From Merdiplasma sp045118075 (GTDB lineage Bacteria > Bacillota > Clostridia > Lachnospirales > Lachnospiraceae), in the NCBI GenBank assembly GCA_045118075.1, contig JBGUOI010000184.1, positions 1 through 27,717 on the forward strand: a stretch of DNA of 27,717 nucleotides, written 5' to 3'. The position numbers and the translations under genes are program-made. Below are positions 14,139 through 21,812 of the stretch, piece by piece. How positions within the stretch are numbered: the stretch's first letter is position 1; each line of letters begins with the position of its first letter. A model generated the notes under the pieces. It had not been told where the DNA came from. It worked only from the letters and a program-made list of their open reading frames with translations, and did no database searches.

Positions 14139-15974
14139 ATGAAGACTTACAAAAAGCGCTTCAAAAAGCATATCGATGAACTGAAATGGCTGTACATGGA
14201 ACTCTATGACAATGAAGAGAGTTTTAATCAGCTTTGTGCGCAGATGGAGATTTTTTACCGGGAACGGGACAAACTCCTGAAAAAAAGCGATGCCGTAAGA
14301 GAGGCAGACCCTTCATGGTATAAGAGGAATGATCTGCTCGGCATGATGCTGTATATTGAGCAGTTTGCGGGAAATATCAACGGCGTTCGGTCAAGGCTGG
14401 ACTATTTTTCCAGGTGCAACGTCAATTACATTCATCTCATGCCGTTCCTGGATACAACACCCGGGAAATCCGACGGCGGTTATGCGGTGAAGGACTTCAG
14501 GAAGGTCCAGGAAAAACTCGGGACCATGGAGGACCTTAGAAAGCTGACCGAAGAATGTCATGAAAAGAAGATCAGTGTATGTATGGACTTCGTCATGAAC
14601 CATACTTCGGAGGACCATGAATGGGCCAGGCGTGCCCGTGCCGGTGAGGAAGAGTACATGAACAGGTACTTTTTCTATGACAGCTGGGATATCCCGGCCA
14701 TGTATGAGGCGACGGTGCCGCAGGTATTTCCGACCACTGCACCGGGGAATTTTACCTGGCTGCAGGATGCGCAGCATCATGTGATGACTTCTTTCTATCC
14801 GTACCAGTGGGACCTCAATTACAGAAATCCTGTTGTTTTCAATGAAATGATGTACAATTTCCTGTTTCTTGCGAACCAGGGAATCGATGTGATGCGCATC
14901 GATGCCGTTCCTTATATCTGGAAGGAAGTCGGGACACAGTGCCGGAATCTGAAACAGGTCCATACCATCGTCCGTATGATGAGGATGATCGGTGAGATCG
15001 TCTGCCCCGGGATCCTTCTGCTGGGAGAGGTCGTGATGGAGCCGTCCAAGGTAGTGCCTTATTTCGGTACGGTGGAGAAGCCGGAATGCCACATGCTCTA
15101 TAATGTGACGACCATGGCGACGACCTGGCATACCGTAGCTACCAGGGATGTGCGCCTTCTCAAACGACAGCTTGATATCGTCAATGCGCTTCCGAAAGAT
15201 TACGTGTTCCTGAATTATCTGCGCTGCCATGATGATATCGGCTGGGGCCTGGATTATCCGAGCCTTCGGGAAGAAGGAATCGATGAAGTGTGCCACAAGC
15301 GTTATCTGAACGACTATTTCCGCGGCTATACGGGCTTCAGCAACAGCCGGGGAGAACTTTATAACGAAGATCTCGCCAGCGGTGATGCGCGCTTTTGCGG
15401 GACGACAGCTTCCATGTGCGGAATTGAGAGGGCGGCCTGCGAGGGAAACAGCCAGATGATGGAGAAGGCCATCCGCATGGATCAGATGCTTCATGCATAT
15501 ATGCTCGTCCAGTCAGGGATCCCGGTGATCTACAGCGGGGATGAGGTAGCTCAGCTCAACGATTACACCTATAAGGAGGACCCCCAGAAAGCTCCCGATT
15601 CCCGGTATATCCACCGCGGTGCGTTTGACTGGTCCGTTCTGGAAAAGCTTGACGACCAGGACAGTGCGCCCGGAGAAGTTTTTTCCATGCTCGATAAACT
15701 GGAAAAGATCAGGAAATCGGACCCGGTCTTTAATAATGACGCGGATGTGTGGACCATAGAGACCTGGGAGAAAGAAGTCCTTTCGATCGGACGCTATTAT
15801 CATGGAGAGAAGCTTGTCGGGGTCTTCAATTTCTCCGAGCATGACAAGACGGCATGGATCAATGAGGACGACGGCCTGTATACAGATCTGATCAGCGGCC
15901 GGGTGATGAAGGCCTGCGGAGTGGACATTCCGGCTTACGGGTTCTTCTGGCTTAAGAAAAATGCGGCAGACTGA
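14139..15974 (+). CDS. Amylosucrase-like GH13 alpha-glucanotransferase
   Basis: A 611-residue GH13 enzyme close to amylosucrase in length and order: an N-terminal helical domain of about 60 residues, the (beta/alpha)8 barrel, and a C-terminal beta domain. Catalytic residues are visible: nucleophile Asp255 (DVMRIDAVPYIWK), acid/base Glu297 (LLLGEVVMEP), and transition-state Asp365 in LRCHDDIGWG. Two amylosucrase hallmarks are kept. The GKSDGGYAV segment supplies Asp112, and DSRYIHR supplies the arginine that forms a salt bridge with it to give sucrose specificity. Amylosucrase builds alpha-1,4-glucan from sucrose and releases fructose. No signal peptide is seen, so it should act in the cytoplasm. 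ACAGGAG at 14121-14127 serves the ATG. It is co-transcribed with the HAD phosphatase. Confidence 0.88.
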   Translation: MKTYKKRFKKHIDELKWLYMELYDNEESFNQLCAQMEIFYRERDKLLKKSDAVREADPSWYKRNDLLGMMLYIEQFAGNINGVRSRLDYFSRCNVNYIHLMPFLDTTPGKSDGGYAVKDFRKVQEKLGTMEDLRKLTEECHEKKISVCMDFVMNHTSEDHEWARRARAGEEEYMNRYFFYDSWDIPAMYEATVPQVFPTTAPGNFTWLQDAQHHVMTSFYPYQWDLNYRNPVVFNEMMYNFLFLANQGIDVMRIDAVPYIWKEVGTQCRNLKQVHTIVRMMRMIGEIVCPGILLLGEVVMEPSKVVPYFGTVEKPECHMLYNVTTMATTWHTVATRDVRLLKRQLDIVNALPKDYVFLNYLRCHDDIGWGLDYPSLREEGIDEVCHKRYLNDYFRGYTGFSNSRGELYNEDLASGDARFCGTTASMCGIERAACEGNSQMMEKAIRMDQMLHAYMLVQSGIPVIYSGDEVAQLNDYTYKEDPQKAPDSRYIHRGAFDWSVLEKLDDQDSAPGEVFSMLDKLEKIRKSDPVFNNDADVWTIETWEKEVLSIGRYYHGEKLVGVFNFSEHDKTAWINEDDGLYTDLISGRVMKACGVDIPAYGFFWLKKNAAD

Positions 15975-16009
15975 AAATTTACATTCTGTTAACACACATT
16001 AAGACTTTT

Positions 16010-16020
16010 TTTGCTAAGAT
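16010..16020 (+). promoter_or_regulatory. Possible extended -10 promoter of the second HPr-like gene
   Basis: TTGCTAAGAT contains TG-C-TAAGAT, an extended -10 element. No good -35 is found 17 bases upstream (ACACAC). The gap after the amylosucrase gene and the A+T-rich sequence fit a promoter. Confidence 0.4.
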
Positions 16021-16064
16021 TAAAGTTAAATATAAAGGGAAAAGTGTTTACGGAGGAATGTTTT

Positions 16065-16304
16065 ATGGCGGAAGAGAGAATGATCAGATTGAAGGAGATT
16101 CAGGATGTTCATGAATTTGTTAAACTCGCTGACGCATGTGATTTTGATGTGAATATCGGGTATGACAGGATCTCCATTGATGCAAAATCCATTGTCGGAG
16201 TGATGGGACTTGACCTGGGAAGGCCGCTGAGGGTAGATTATGACGGTAAAGATGAGGCACTGGCGGAGTTCCTCAAAAAACATGAGTATGTGAAAAGAAC
16301 CTGA
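16065..16304 (+). CDS. HPr-family protein lacking the phosphocarrier histidine (Crh-like), second copy
   Basis: A 79-residue HPr-like protein. The region FDVNIGYDRISIDAKSIVGV matches HPr around Ser46, and the C-terminal helix (DEALAEFLKKH) is present. Aligned to Bacillus HPr, the His15 position is Glu and the Pro18 position is Asp; the only nearby His falls about five positions later. PTS phosphotransfer is therefore not expected, while serine phosphorylation by HPr kinase remains possible. The ATG at 16065 has GGAGG at 16051-16055; a more distant in-frame start at 16011 would overlap the -10 element and is rejected. It follows the amylosucrase gene and is about as diverged from the copy at 5331-5588 as from true HPr. 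Confidence 0.8.
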   Translation: MAEERMIRLKEIQDVHEFVKLADACDFDVNIGYDRISIDAKSIVGVMGLDLGRPLRVDYDGKDEALAEFLKKHEYVKRT

Positions 16305-16363
16305 TAAAGAAGCGGAATACAAAGGAAGATTCCCTTCCCGGACAAACAGAATACAGGTGTATT

Positions 16364-16399
16364 AAAAGAGGACGGCCATTTGCGGACCGTCCCCTTTTT
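16364..16399. terminator. Bidirectional terminator between the HPr-like gene and Rrf2 regulator
   Basis: The stem GGACGG (16370-16375) pairs with CCGTCC (16387-16392), extended outward by AAAAG and CTTTT with one mismatch. A-run on the left and T-run on the right let it end both converging transcripts. Confidence 0.85.
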
Positions 16400-16415
16400 G
16401 TACACACAGATACAT

Positions 16416-16841
16416 TCAGATATTCTGGGCATAGAACGGCGGCGCAGCCAGATCCGCCAGCGTGTAGCTGTCAATGTATTCGTTGATGACTTTCCAAAGT
16501 CCTTCCCAGAAATAAAGCGTCTCACACTGGTTTGACCGAGGGCACTGATTGGGTTCATCGTCAAGGCAGGCGATCGGAGCAAGGCTGCCTTCCGCAGTCC
16601 GCAGTATTTCCCCCACAGTATACTGCTCCGGCTTTCGGGTGAGCTTATATCCGCCGTTATTGCCGCGGCTGCTGGAGACAAAACCTGCCCTTGTAAGAAG
16701 AGGCATGATCTGTTCCAGGTATTTTACGGAGATGGTCTGCCTGGAAGAGATGTCCTTTAAGGGAATGTATTCTCCTGTATTGTTGGCGGCCATGTCCATC
16801 ATGACTCGAAGCGCATATCTTCCTCTTGTAGAGAATTTCAT
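16416..16841 (-). CDS. Rrf2-family regulator with IscR-like cysteines
   Basis: A 141-residue Rrf2 regulator. The winged helix-turn-helix is at residues 1-65 (KFSTRGRYALRVMMDMAAN, YIPLKDISSRQTISVKYLEQIM, SSRGNNGGYKL). A dimerisation helix and a cysteine loop follow, with Cys92, Cys100 and Cys106 (spacing x7, x5). IscR has its [2Fe-2S] ligands at closely similar positions, so an Fe-S cluster is likely. Such regulators control Fe-S assembly or cysteine metabolism in response to cluster status. No isc or suf gene is adjacent, which is unusual for this subgroup. AAAGGAG lies 7 bases before the ATG. The gene is divergent from a second Rrf2 gene across 195 bases. Confidence 0.92.
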   Translation of the reverse strand: MKFSTRGRYALRVMMDMAANNTGEYIPLKDISSRQTISVKYLEQIMPLLTRAGFVSSSRGNNGGYKLTRKPEQYTVGEILRTAEGSLAPIACLDDEPNQCPRSNQCETLYFWEGLWKVINEYIDSYTLADLAAPPFYAQNI

Positions 16842-16918
16842 GAGCTTTCTCCTTTTCTGAGACCGATACTTGTGACCGGCTGTTTTGGGGTATCATATGT
16901 AAATCCTTGTTCTTTTTT

Positions 16919-16936
16919 ACTATAACACATATATGT
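16919..16936. promoter_or_regulatory. Rrf2 intergenic region: minus-strand extended -10 and short palindrome
   Basis: On the minus strand TG-T-TATAGT (complement of 16919-16927) is an extended -10 for the gene at 16416-16841. It abuts ACATATATGT (16927-16936), a perfect 10-base palindrome that could be an operator. Both calls are weak; the whole gap is A+T-rich. Confidence 0.35.
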
Positions 16937-16971
16937 CTGAGTTGAAAAGTAGGTATATTTGATAAATGCGC

Positions 16972-17000
16972 TTGAAAACGGGCTTTTTCTGTGAGATAAT
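16972..17000 (+). promoter_or_regulatory. Promoter of the Rrf2-rhodanese pair
   Basis: TTGAAA at 16972-16977, a 17-base spacer and GATAAT at 16995-17000, upstream of the ATG at 17037. Confidence 0.65.
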
Positions 17001-17036
17001 CAACCAATACAGCAACCAAGCTTCAGGAGGAGAGTT

Positions 17037-17483
17037 ATGATCCTTTCAAAAAAGAGCCGTTACGGGCTGAGGGCACTGATCGATCTTGCTGCCAACACGG
17101 GTGAAAACCATATAGCCCTGAATGTACTGGCGGAGCGGAATAAGATCTCTGCGCAGTACCTGGAACAGGTATTTGCCGCACTCAGGAGAGCCGGAATCGT
17201 GCGCAGCATCAAAGGACCGCAGGGGGGCTACCTTCTGAAAAGACATGCTTCCCAGATAACGGCTGCGCAGATCCTGACTGCACTTGACGGGACTTATCAC
17301 GTTGACAATGAGCCGGAGCACTATCAGGACGGCACTCCGAGGATCAGCGAAACGATTCAGGAGAAGGTGGTTGAAAGCATCAACCTTAAACTGGATGAGC
17401 TTCTGGAGAATATAACCCTGGAGGATCTTCTCAACGATTACCTTGAGAGGACCCAGGGAAGCTCAGACATGTATTTTATCTGA
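17037..17483 (+). CDS. Rrf2-family regulator without cysteines (CymR-like)
   Basis: A 148-residue Rrf2 protein. The helix-turn-helix is clear (LSKKSRYGLRALIDLAAN, LAERNKISAQYLEQVF, GIVRSIKGPQGGYLLKR). The effector region after residue 85 is acidic and contains no cysteine; the whole protein has none. It therefore cannot bind an Fe-S cluster through Cys. CymR of Bacillus, the cysteine-metabolism repressor, is the best-known member of the family without a cluster. A strong GGAGGAG precedes ATG 17037. It is divergent from the cysteine-bearing Rrf2 gene and is followed after 31 bases by a rhodanese gene. The context points to sulfur or redox control. Its effector is unknown. Confidence 0.9.
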   Translation: MILSKKSRYGLRALIDLAANTGENHIALNVLAERNKISAQYLEQVFAALRRAGIVRSIKGPQGGYLLKRHASQITAAQILTALDGTYHVDNEPEHYQDGTPRISETIQEKVVESINLKLDELLENITLEDLLNDYLERTQGSSDMYFI

Positions 17484-17514
17484 AAAAGGGGATAATTACT
17501 GGGGAAATACTGAT

Positions 17515-17931
17515 ATGAAAAAATCGCAGATCGCAAAATACATTGTGCTTGCGTGCATACTGTCGATCGGTGTCATTTCGGTGATCATCATCATAAAAAC
17601 TATCAGGCCTTCACCCGGAAAGCGGTTTGAACAGCTGACCATGCAGCAGGCTGAAGAATATATGAAATATGAGATCGTCTATACACTGGTCGATATCGGA
17701 ACGGAAGAGGAATACCGGGAAGACCATATTGATGGTTCTGTCAATATCCCTTATGAGACTCTTACCGGCAATGCCGTCAAGCTTCTGCCTGATAAGGATT
17801 CCCAGGTATATATATGCGGGAGGGACAGAGAACTTAATGAGAAAGCCGCTGCCAAGCTCGTCAAGATGGGTTATACCAATGTTGCGGAGATCGGATTGAT
17901 CAGCGAGTGGGTGGAGATGACAGAAGAGTGA
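17515..17931 (+). CDS. Membrane-anchored rhodanese-like protein
   Basis: A 138-residue protein with an N-terminal membrane helix (residues 9-29, YIVLACILSIGVISVIIIIK) and a single rhodanese domain. The domain shows the usual order: VDIGTEEEYREDHIDGSVNI near residues 59-78, then the active-site loop ICGRDRE with Cys101, then AAAKLVKMGYTNVAEI. The conserved DVR before the EEY block reads DIG. Rhodaneses carry sulfane sulfur on the cysteine. The domain is placed outside the cytoplasmic membrane by the anchor if the N-terminus is inside. ATG 17515 follows GGGGAAA at 17501-17507. A longer in-frame start at 17443 would overlap the regulator and is not supported. Confidence 0.87.
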   Translation: MKKSQIAKYIVLACILSIGVISVIIIIKTIRPSPGKRFEQLTMQQAEEYMKYEIVYTLVDIGTEEEYREDHIDGSVNIPYETLTGNAVKLLPDKDSQVYICGRDRELNEKAAAKLVKMGYTNVAEIGLISEWVEMTEE

Positions 17932-17955
17932 ATTTAATTACGTAAAAAAATAATA

Positions 17956-17989
17956 AACAGGGAAGCAGTTTTGGCTGCTTCCCTGTTTT
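17956..17989. terminator. Bidirectional terminator after the rhodanese gene
   Basis: ACAGGGAAGCAG pairs with CTGCTTCCCTGT around a 6-base loop, with T4 on the right and an A-rich stretch on the left. It separates the rhodanese gene from the converging transpeptidase gene. Confidence 0.92.
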
Positions 17990-18020
17990 GTATCATATCG
18001 ATAAGGATGTTTCTGTGTTA

Positions 18021-19379
18021 TCAGTGGATGATAACGGTTGTTCCGACCGGGATCTTGTTGTACATGATCTGGATCTCTTCGAGATCAAGACGGATACATC
18101 CGGCTGAAGCGGCTTTTCCGATAAAGTTTTTCGGATCGTAAAGGGCACCGTTTAAGGTATAACGGATGGAGTGGAAGGCATTTCCGTCGCTTGTGAACAG
18201 GCACGCATAATTGGCATAAAGACCCGGGAAATACATTCTGGGTTTTTTCTTGACGATCTTCCAGACGCCGTAAATACTCTGGTGCTCGTATCTTCCGGTC
18301 ATGCAGTTCCAGCAGTAGATCAGCTCCCAGTTCTTTTGGGCATTTCTCTTGAAGATATAAGTGTGCTCGGTGTACGGGTTTGCCCAGATAAGGAAGTTGG
18401 TGCTGCTCTGATAACGAATGTTGGTAAACTTTCCGGCGGCAGTCTTCCTGTGATTTACATAATACTCGGCTGCCTGTTTTCCGTAGGCCGCGCGCGGAGA
18501 ATCAAACATGTTGTGCGTACGGGTGATATCATCTTCATTCACCTTGCACTTGATTCCGTTGCGAAGCTGGATGACGGTTGACCATCCGACTATACCGATC
18601 GGGGTCCCGGCCTGGATGGTGACCGTTCCGGGTCCGTTGATCCGTTTGGCCGTCACGGTGCGCTTCATCACTCCGGTATAGAGGCTCTGGTCATTGATGT
18701 CCGTATACTGGGCCTTCAGGGTCCGTACCCATACTTCGATCGAGTCGGCTTTGCTGACTTTAAACTGTCCCAGAACGCGTCGGACGCTTCTTACTGCGAA
18801 AGTGTAGTGCGTGTCATTTTTGAGCTGGGTGATCGTTGCCGAGTTGGTCGAGACCTCCTGGAGGAACCTGTACTTATTGTTCGCCTGCAGGATAAATACC
18901 TGGTAGGAGGTGGCGCCGACCACGTTCTTCCACGTGAGAGTGGCTTTCCCGCTGTCAATGTCGCCGATCTGCAGCATCGGTTTTCCCGGTGTATACAGAT
19001 AGGGGGTCGCATACTGGATCGCGGAGCGTTTGCTGTAATAATACTTGCCGCGGATATAGCGGTATGCGTGGACCACGAACATGTATTTGTGGTTGTTGCG
19101 CAGTCTTCTGATAACGGTAGTGGTGGTATTCCGGTTCTTGATGGGATCGCTCTTAACCATATCCCCCGTCACCATATCTTTGTAGTAGATCACATAGCCG
19201 TGTGCATTGGCGACCCGGTTCCAGGAGAGTGTGACTTTAAACTCACCGGCTTTGAGTTTCACACCGGTGACCTGCGAAGGGGCGGCAGCAGCATTGGCAG
19301 TTGTGGCTGACAAAGCAAAGACGGCCGTCATCAAAAGAAAGAGGATAATTATCCGTACCGGTTTCAAATGTCGTTTCAT
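18021..19379 (-). CDS. Secreted L,D-transpeptidase with two fibronectin type III domains
   Basis: A 452-residue protein on the minus strand. A signal peptide covers residues 1-31 (hydrophobic core IIILFLLMTAVFALSA, then AxA-type cleavage near TANAAAA). Two fibronectin type III domains follow at about 35-130 and 133-220 (VTGVKLKAGEFKVTLSW, GKATLTWKNVVGATSYQVF). A YkuD-like catalytic domain occupies about 310-452. The catalytic His lies in GNAFHSIRY and the Cys428 in ASAGCIRLD; the position that is His in the common SHGC motif is Ala here, a variant seen in related proteins. The fibronectin domains probably hold it on the wall or polysaccharide. GGAGAG precedes the ATG. Its upstream region is shared with the glycosyltransferase cassette. 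Confidence 0.9.
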   Translation of the reverse strand: MKRHLKPVRIIILFLLMTAVFALSATTANAAAAPSQVTGVKLKAGEFKVTLSWNRVANAHGYVIYYKDMVTGDMVKSDPIKNRNTTTTVIRRLRNNHKYMFVVHAYRYIRGKYYYSKRSAIQYATPYLYTPGKPMLQIGDIDSGKATLTWKNVVGATSYQVFILQANNKYRFLQEVSTNSATITQLKNDTHYTFAVRSVRRVLGQFKVSKADSIEVWVRTLKAQYTDINDQSLYTGVMKRTVTAKRINGPGTVTIQAGTPIGIVGWSTVIQLRNGIKCKVNEDDITRTHNMFDSPRAAYGKQAAEYYVNHRKTAAGKFTNIRYQSSTNFLIWANPYTEHTYIFKRNAQKNWELIYCWNCMTGRYEHQSIYGVWKIVKKKPRMYFPGLYANYACLFTSDGNAFHSIRYTLNGALYDPKNFIGKAASAGCIRLDLEEIQIMYNKIPVGTTVIIH

Positions 19380-19481
19380 GTGTATCTCTCCTATAAATAT
19401 ACTTAATCAAAGACATACTTATCCATCTTTAATAAAAGTATAAAAAAAGTAAAAAACGATGTCAAGATGCCGCCTGTGAAA

Positions 19482-19510
19482 TTGACCGTTATTTCGACTT
19501 ATGATACTAT
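19482..19510 (+). promoter_or_regulatory. Promoter of the glycosyltransferase/ATP-grasp/adenylation cassette
   Basis: TTGACC at 19482-19487, a 17-base spacer and TACTAT at 19505-19510. It is the only good promoter seen before the whole block to pyrH, apart from possible internal ones. Confidence 0.65.
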
Positions 19511-19584
19511 TACGGCGGTATGCCCTGTAAACTGAGTACTGTTTTGAACATGCGGGGCAGACAGATGAGTGATGGAGGCTATTT

Positions 19585-20619
19585 ATGCTGTATTCAGTGG
19601 TAATTCCGTGCTATCGTTCCGATCAGACGATCCGCACGGTGGTGGAAACAACGATCGAACAGTTTAAAAATATGGGCCGGGGAGAGGTCGAGTTCGTCCT
19701 GGTGGATGACTGTTCCCCCGACGGGGGAAAAACCGTGGCCGTGCTTCGCTCTCTGGTAAAAGAATATCCCTGCGTGAGAGTGATCGAACTGGCCAAAAAC
19801 GGCGGACAGCATAATGCCGTTATGGCAGGACTTAACTTCGCGCGCGGAGACGTGATCATGGCTATGGATGATGACATGCAGACCCGCCCTTCCGAGATTC
19901 CCAAGATTCTCGACGAGCTGGAGAAAGGCTATGACATCGTCTACGGGTATTATCCGCACAAAAAGCACAGCTGGTGGCGCAATTTCGGAACCTGGATGAA
20001 TTACATCACCGTCAGGGTCCTCCTGAAAAAACCAAAAGGCCTGCGTACTTCCAGTTTCTGGGCGATCAGACGGTATGTCAGGGATTATGCGGTGCAGTAC
20101 CCGAGCGAATTTACGCATCTTCAGGGACTGTTTCTCAGGATCACGAGAAATATCAGCTGTGTTCCGATCGAACACTGGGAAAGAGAGGTCGGATCCTCTA
20201 ATTATACTTTCTCCAAGCTGTATTCACTCTGGTCCAACATTATGGGATTTTCGGTGGTTCCCTTAAGAATCGCCACCAAATTCGGATATGCATTTTCGGC
20301 GCTGGGTGTGATACTGGCACTTTATGCCGTGATCAGCAAGATCATCCATCCCAAAACCCCGATGGGCTGGCCTTCCATCATGGCGGCTCTTTGCTTCTTT
20401 GCGGGACTGAACCTGATGTTCCTGGGCCTGATCGGAGAATATATAGGCAGGATCTTCCTCGGGGTGAGCAATAACCCGCAGTTCGTCGTCCGGAGAATCG
20501 ATGAGCACGGACGTGCGCCGTATTTTGTTTCTTCTGACGGGACGGAATATGAACTGAAGGAGAAAACTCAAAAACAGGCAGCGCAGGAACAGAAAGAACC
20601 AAAAGAGGCGGATCAATGA
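19585..20619 (+). CDS. Family 2 glycosyltransferase, polyprenyl-phosphate type (GtrB/DPM1-like)
   Basis: A 344-residue protein. The GT-A fold has the nucleotide-sugar motif VDDCSPDGG (near residues 45-53), the acidic DDD cluster in MAMDDDMQTRPSEI, and the EKGYDIVYGYY segment typical of the GtrB/ArnC/dolichol-phosphate-mannose-synthase group. Two C-terminal membrane helices follow (FGYAFSALGVILALYAVI and MAALCFFAGLNLMFLGLIG), then a Gln/Lys/Glu-rich tail. These enzymes move a sugar from a nucleotide donor to undecaprenyl phosphate on the cytoplasmic face. The donor sugar is not readable. GGAGG at 19572-19576 serves the ATG. The stop overlaps the ATP-grasp gene by 4 bases (ATGA), so the two are translated together. 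Confidence 0.9.
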   Translation: MLYSVVIPCYRSDQTIRTVVETTIEQFKNMGRGEVEFVLVDDCSPDGGKTVAVLRSLVKEYPCVRVIELAKNGGQHNAVMAGLNFARGDVIMAMDDDMQTRPSEIPKILDELEKGYDIVYGYYPHKKHSWWRNFGTWMNYITVRVLLKKPKGLRTSSFWAIRRYVRDYAVQYPSEFTHLQGLFLRITRNISCVPIEHWEREVGSSNYTFSKLYSLWSNIMGFSVVPLRIATKFGYAFSALGVILALYAVISKIIHPKTPMGWPSIMAALCFFAGLNLMFLGLIGEYIGRIFLGVSNNPQFVVRRIDEHGRAPYFVSSDGTEYELKEKTQKQAAQEQKEPKEADQ

Positions 20620-21800
20620 AAAAACTGATGATCATGGGGGCGGGAATCTACCAGGTGCCCCTGATCAGGAAAGCCCGGGAGATGGGGCTGTGGACGATAG
20701 CCGTGAGCATTCCCGGTGATTATCCCGGGTTTGAATGTGCCAATGAGGTGTGTTATATTAATACCGTCGACCAGGAGGCTGTTTTAAAAGCCGCCAGGGA
20801 AAAGAATATCGACGGGATCGTCACGGTCGGAACGGATGTGGCGGTCATCACGATCGGGCGCGTATGCGATGAGCTCAAGCTGCGGGGACTGTCCCTGAAG
20901 GCAGCATCGGTCGCGACCGACAAGCTCCTGATGAAGGAGTGTTTTGAGAAAGCCGGTGTAAGGACCGCGCGGTTTCGCAAGGTCATGCTGGATGAAGATC
21001 CCATGACGAAGATCGAAGGCCTTGAATTCCCGCTGATCGTAAAAACGGTGGATTCTTCCGGCAGCCGCGGAATTACGCGCGTGGATGAACCGGGGCAGAT
21101 CAAAGCCGCCGTCGAATCGGTCAGGAAAGTGACCCGTAAGCCCTATTACCTGATCGAAGAATTCATCATCGGTGATGACTTCGGGGCCCAGGCATTTGTG
21201 AGCGGAGGAAAGATACGGTTTATCCTTCCGCACGGAAACTATATGTTCTACGGGGACACCGGTGTCCCGGCGGGACATTATGTCCCGTTTGACATGAGCC
21301 GGAAGGCCAAACTGGATCTCGAGGATACGGTATGCCGGGCGATCATGGCGATGGGACTGGATAACTGTGCCGTGAACTGTGACCTCATCCTGCGCGGGGA
21401 GGAGACCTACGTTGTGGAACTGACCGGCAGATCCGGCGCGACCGGGCTGACGGAGCTTGACTCCGTTTACCTGGGGTATGATCTTTATGAGAAGATCATT
21501 CTGACTGCACTGGGCGAGGAGCCGGATTTCCCGTTGACTGTCTCCGGATATGCGGGCGCGGCCAGACTCCTTCGATCGGAAGTTTCCGGCACGGTCGTCT
21601 CTGTCACGGACCGGCACGGTGAAGATCCTGATATCGTTGAGATCGTTCTCGACTATGGGCCCGGCAGTCACGTGAACAAATTCCGCGTCGGCCCTGACAG
21701 GATCGGACAGATCATAGCAAAGGGCAGGACCCTTGAGCAGGCACAGGAGACACTTGAAAAAGCTGAAAGAAAGATCACTTTTACAGTCGAACCCGACTGA
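20616..21800 (+). CDS. ATP-grasp carboxylate-amine ligase-like protein
   Basis: A 394-residue protein of the biotin-carboxylase/CPS-like ATP-grasp superfamily. A Rossmann-like N-terminal domain (MIMGAGIYQVPLIRKAREMG, VGTDVAVITIGRV) is followed by the ATP-grasp core: the ATDKLLMKECFEKAGVRTA entry helix, FPLIVKTVDSSGSRG loop with the Lys, and EEFIIGDDFGAQAFV. The acidic metal-binding block reads DLILRGEETYVVELTGRSGA; the first Glu is kept, but the usual Asn two residues later is Thr. The C-terminal small beta domain is present. Members join an acid to an amine, amino acid or phosphate acceptor through an acyl phosphate. The substrate is unknown. The gene overlaps the glycosyltransferase by 4 bases and precedes the adenylating enzyme by 12. 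Confidence 0.87.
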   Translation: MKKLMIMGAGIYQVPLIRKAREMGLWTIAVSIPGDYPGFECANEVCYINTVDQEAVLKAAREKNIDGIVTVGTDVAVITIGRVCDELKLRGLSLKAASVATDKLLMKECFEKAGVRTARFRKVMLDEDPMTKIEGLEFPLIVKTVDSSGSRGITRVDEPGQIKAAVESVRKVTRKPYYLIEEFIIGDDFGAQAFVSGGKIRFILPHGNYMFYGDTGVPAGHYVPFDMSRKAKLDLEDTVCRAIMAMGLDNCAVNCDLILRGEETYVVELTGRSGATGLTELDSVYLGYDLYEKIILTALGEEPDFPLTVSGYAGAARLLRSEVSGTVVSVTDRHGEDPDIVEIVLDYGPGSHVNKFRVGPDRIGQIIAKGRTLEQAQETLEKAERKITFTVEPD

Positions 21801-21812
21801 GAAAGGAATCAT

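Noticed and set aside
14391..15494. Antisense open frame of 367 codons inside the amylosucrase gene
   Set aside because: A shadow of the coding frame caused by codon bias; the amylosucrase motifs on the plus strand are unambiguous.
17443..17514. Longer start for the rhodanese
   Set aside because: It would overlap the Rrf2 gene and place polar sequence before the membrane anchor; ATG 17515 fits better.
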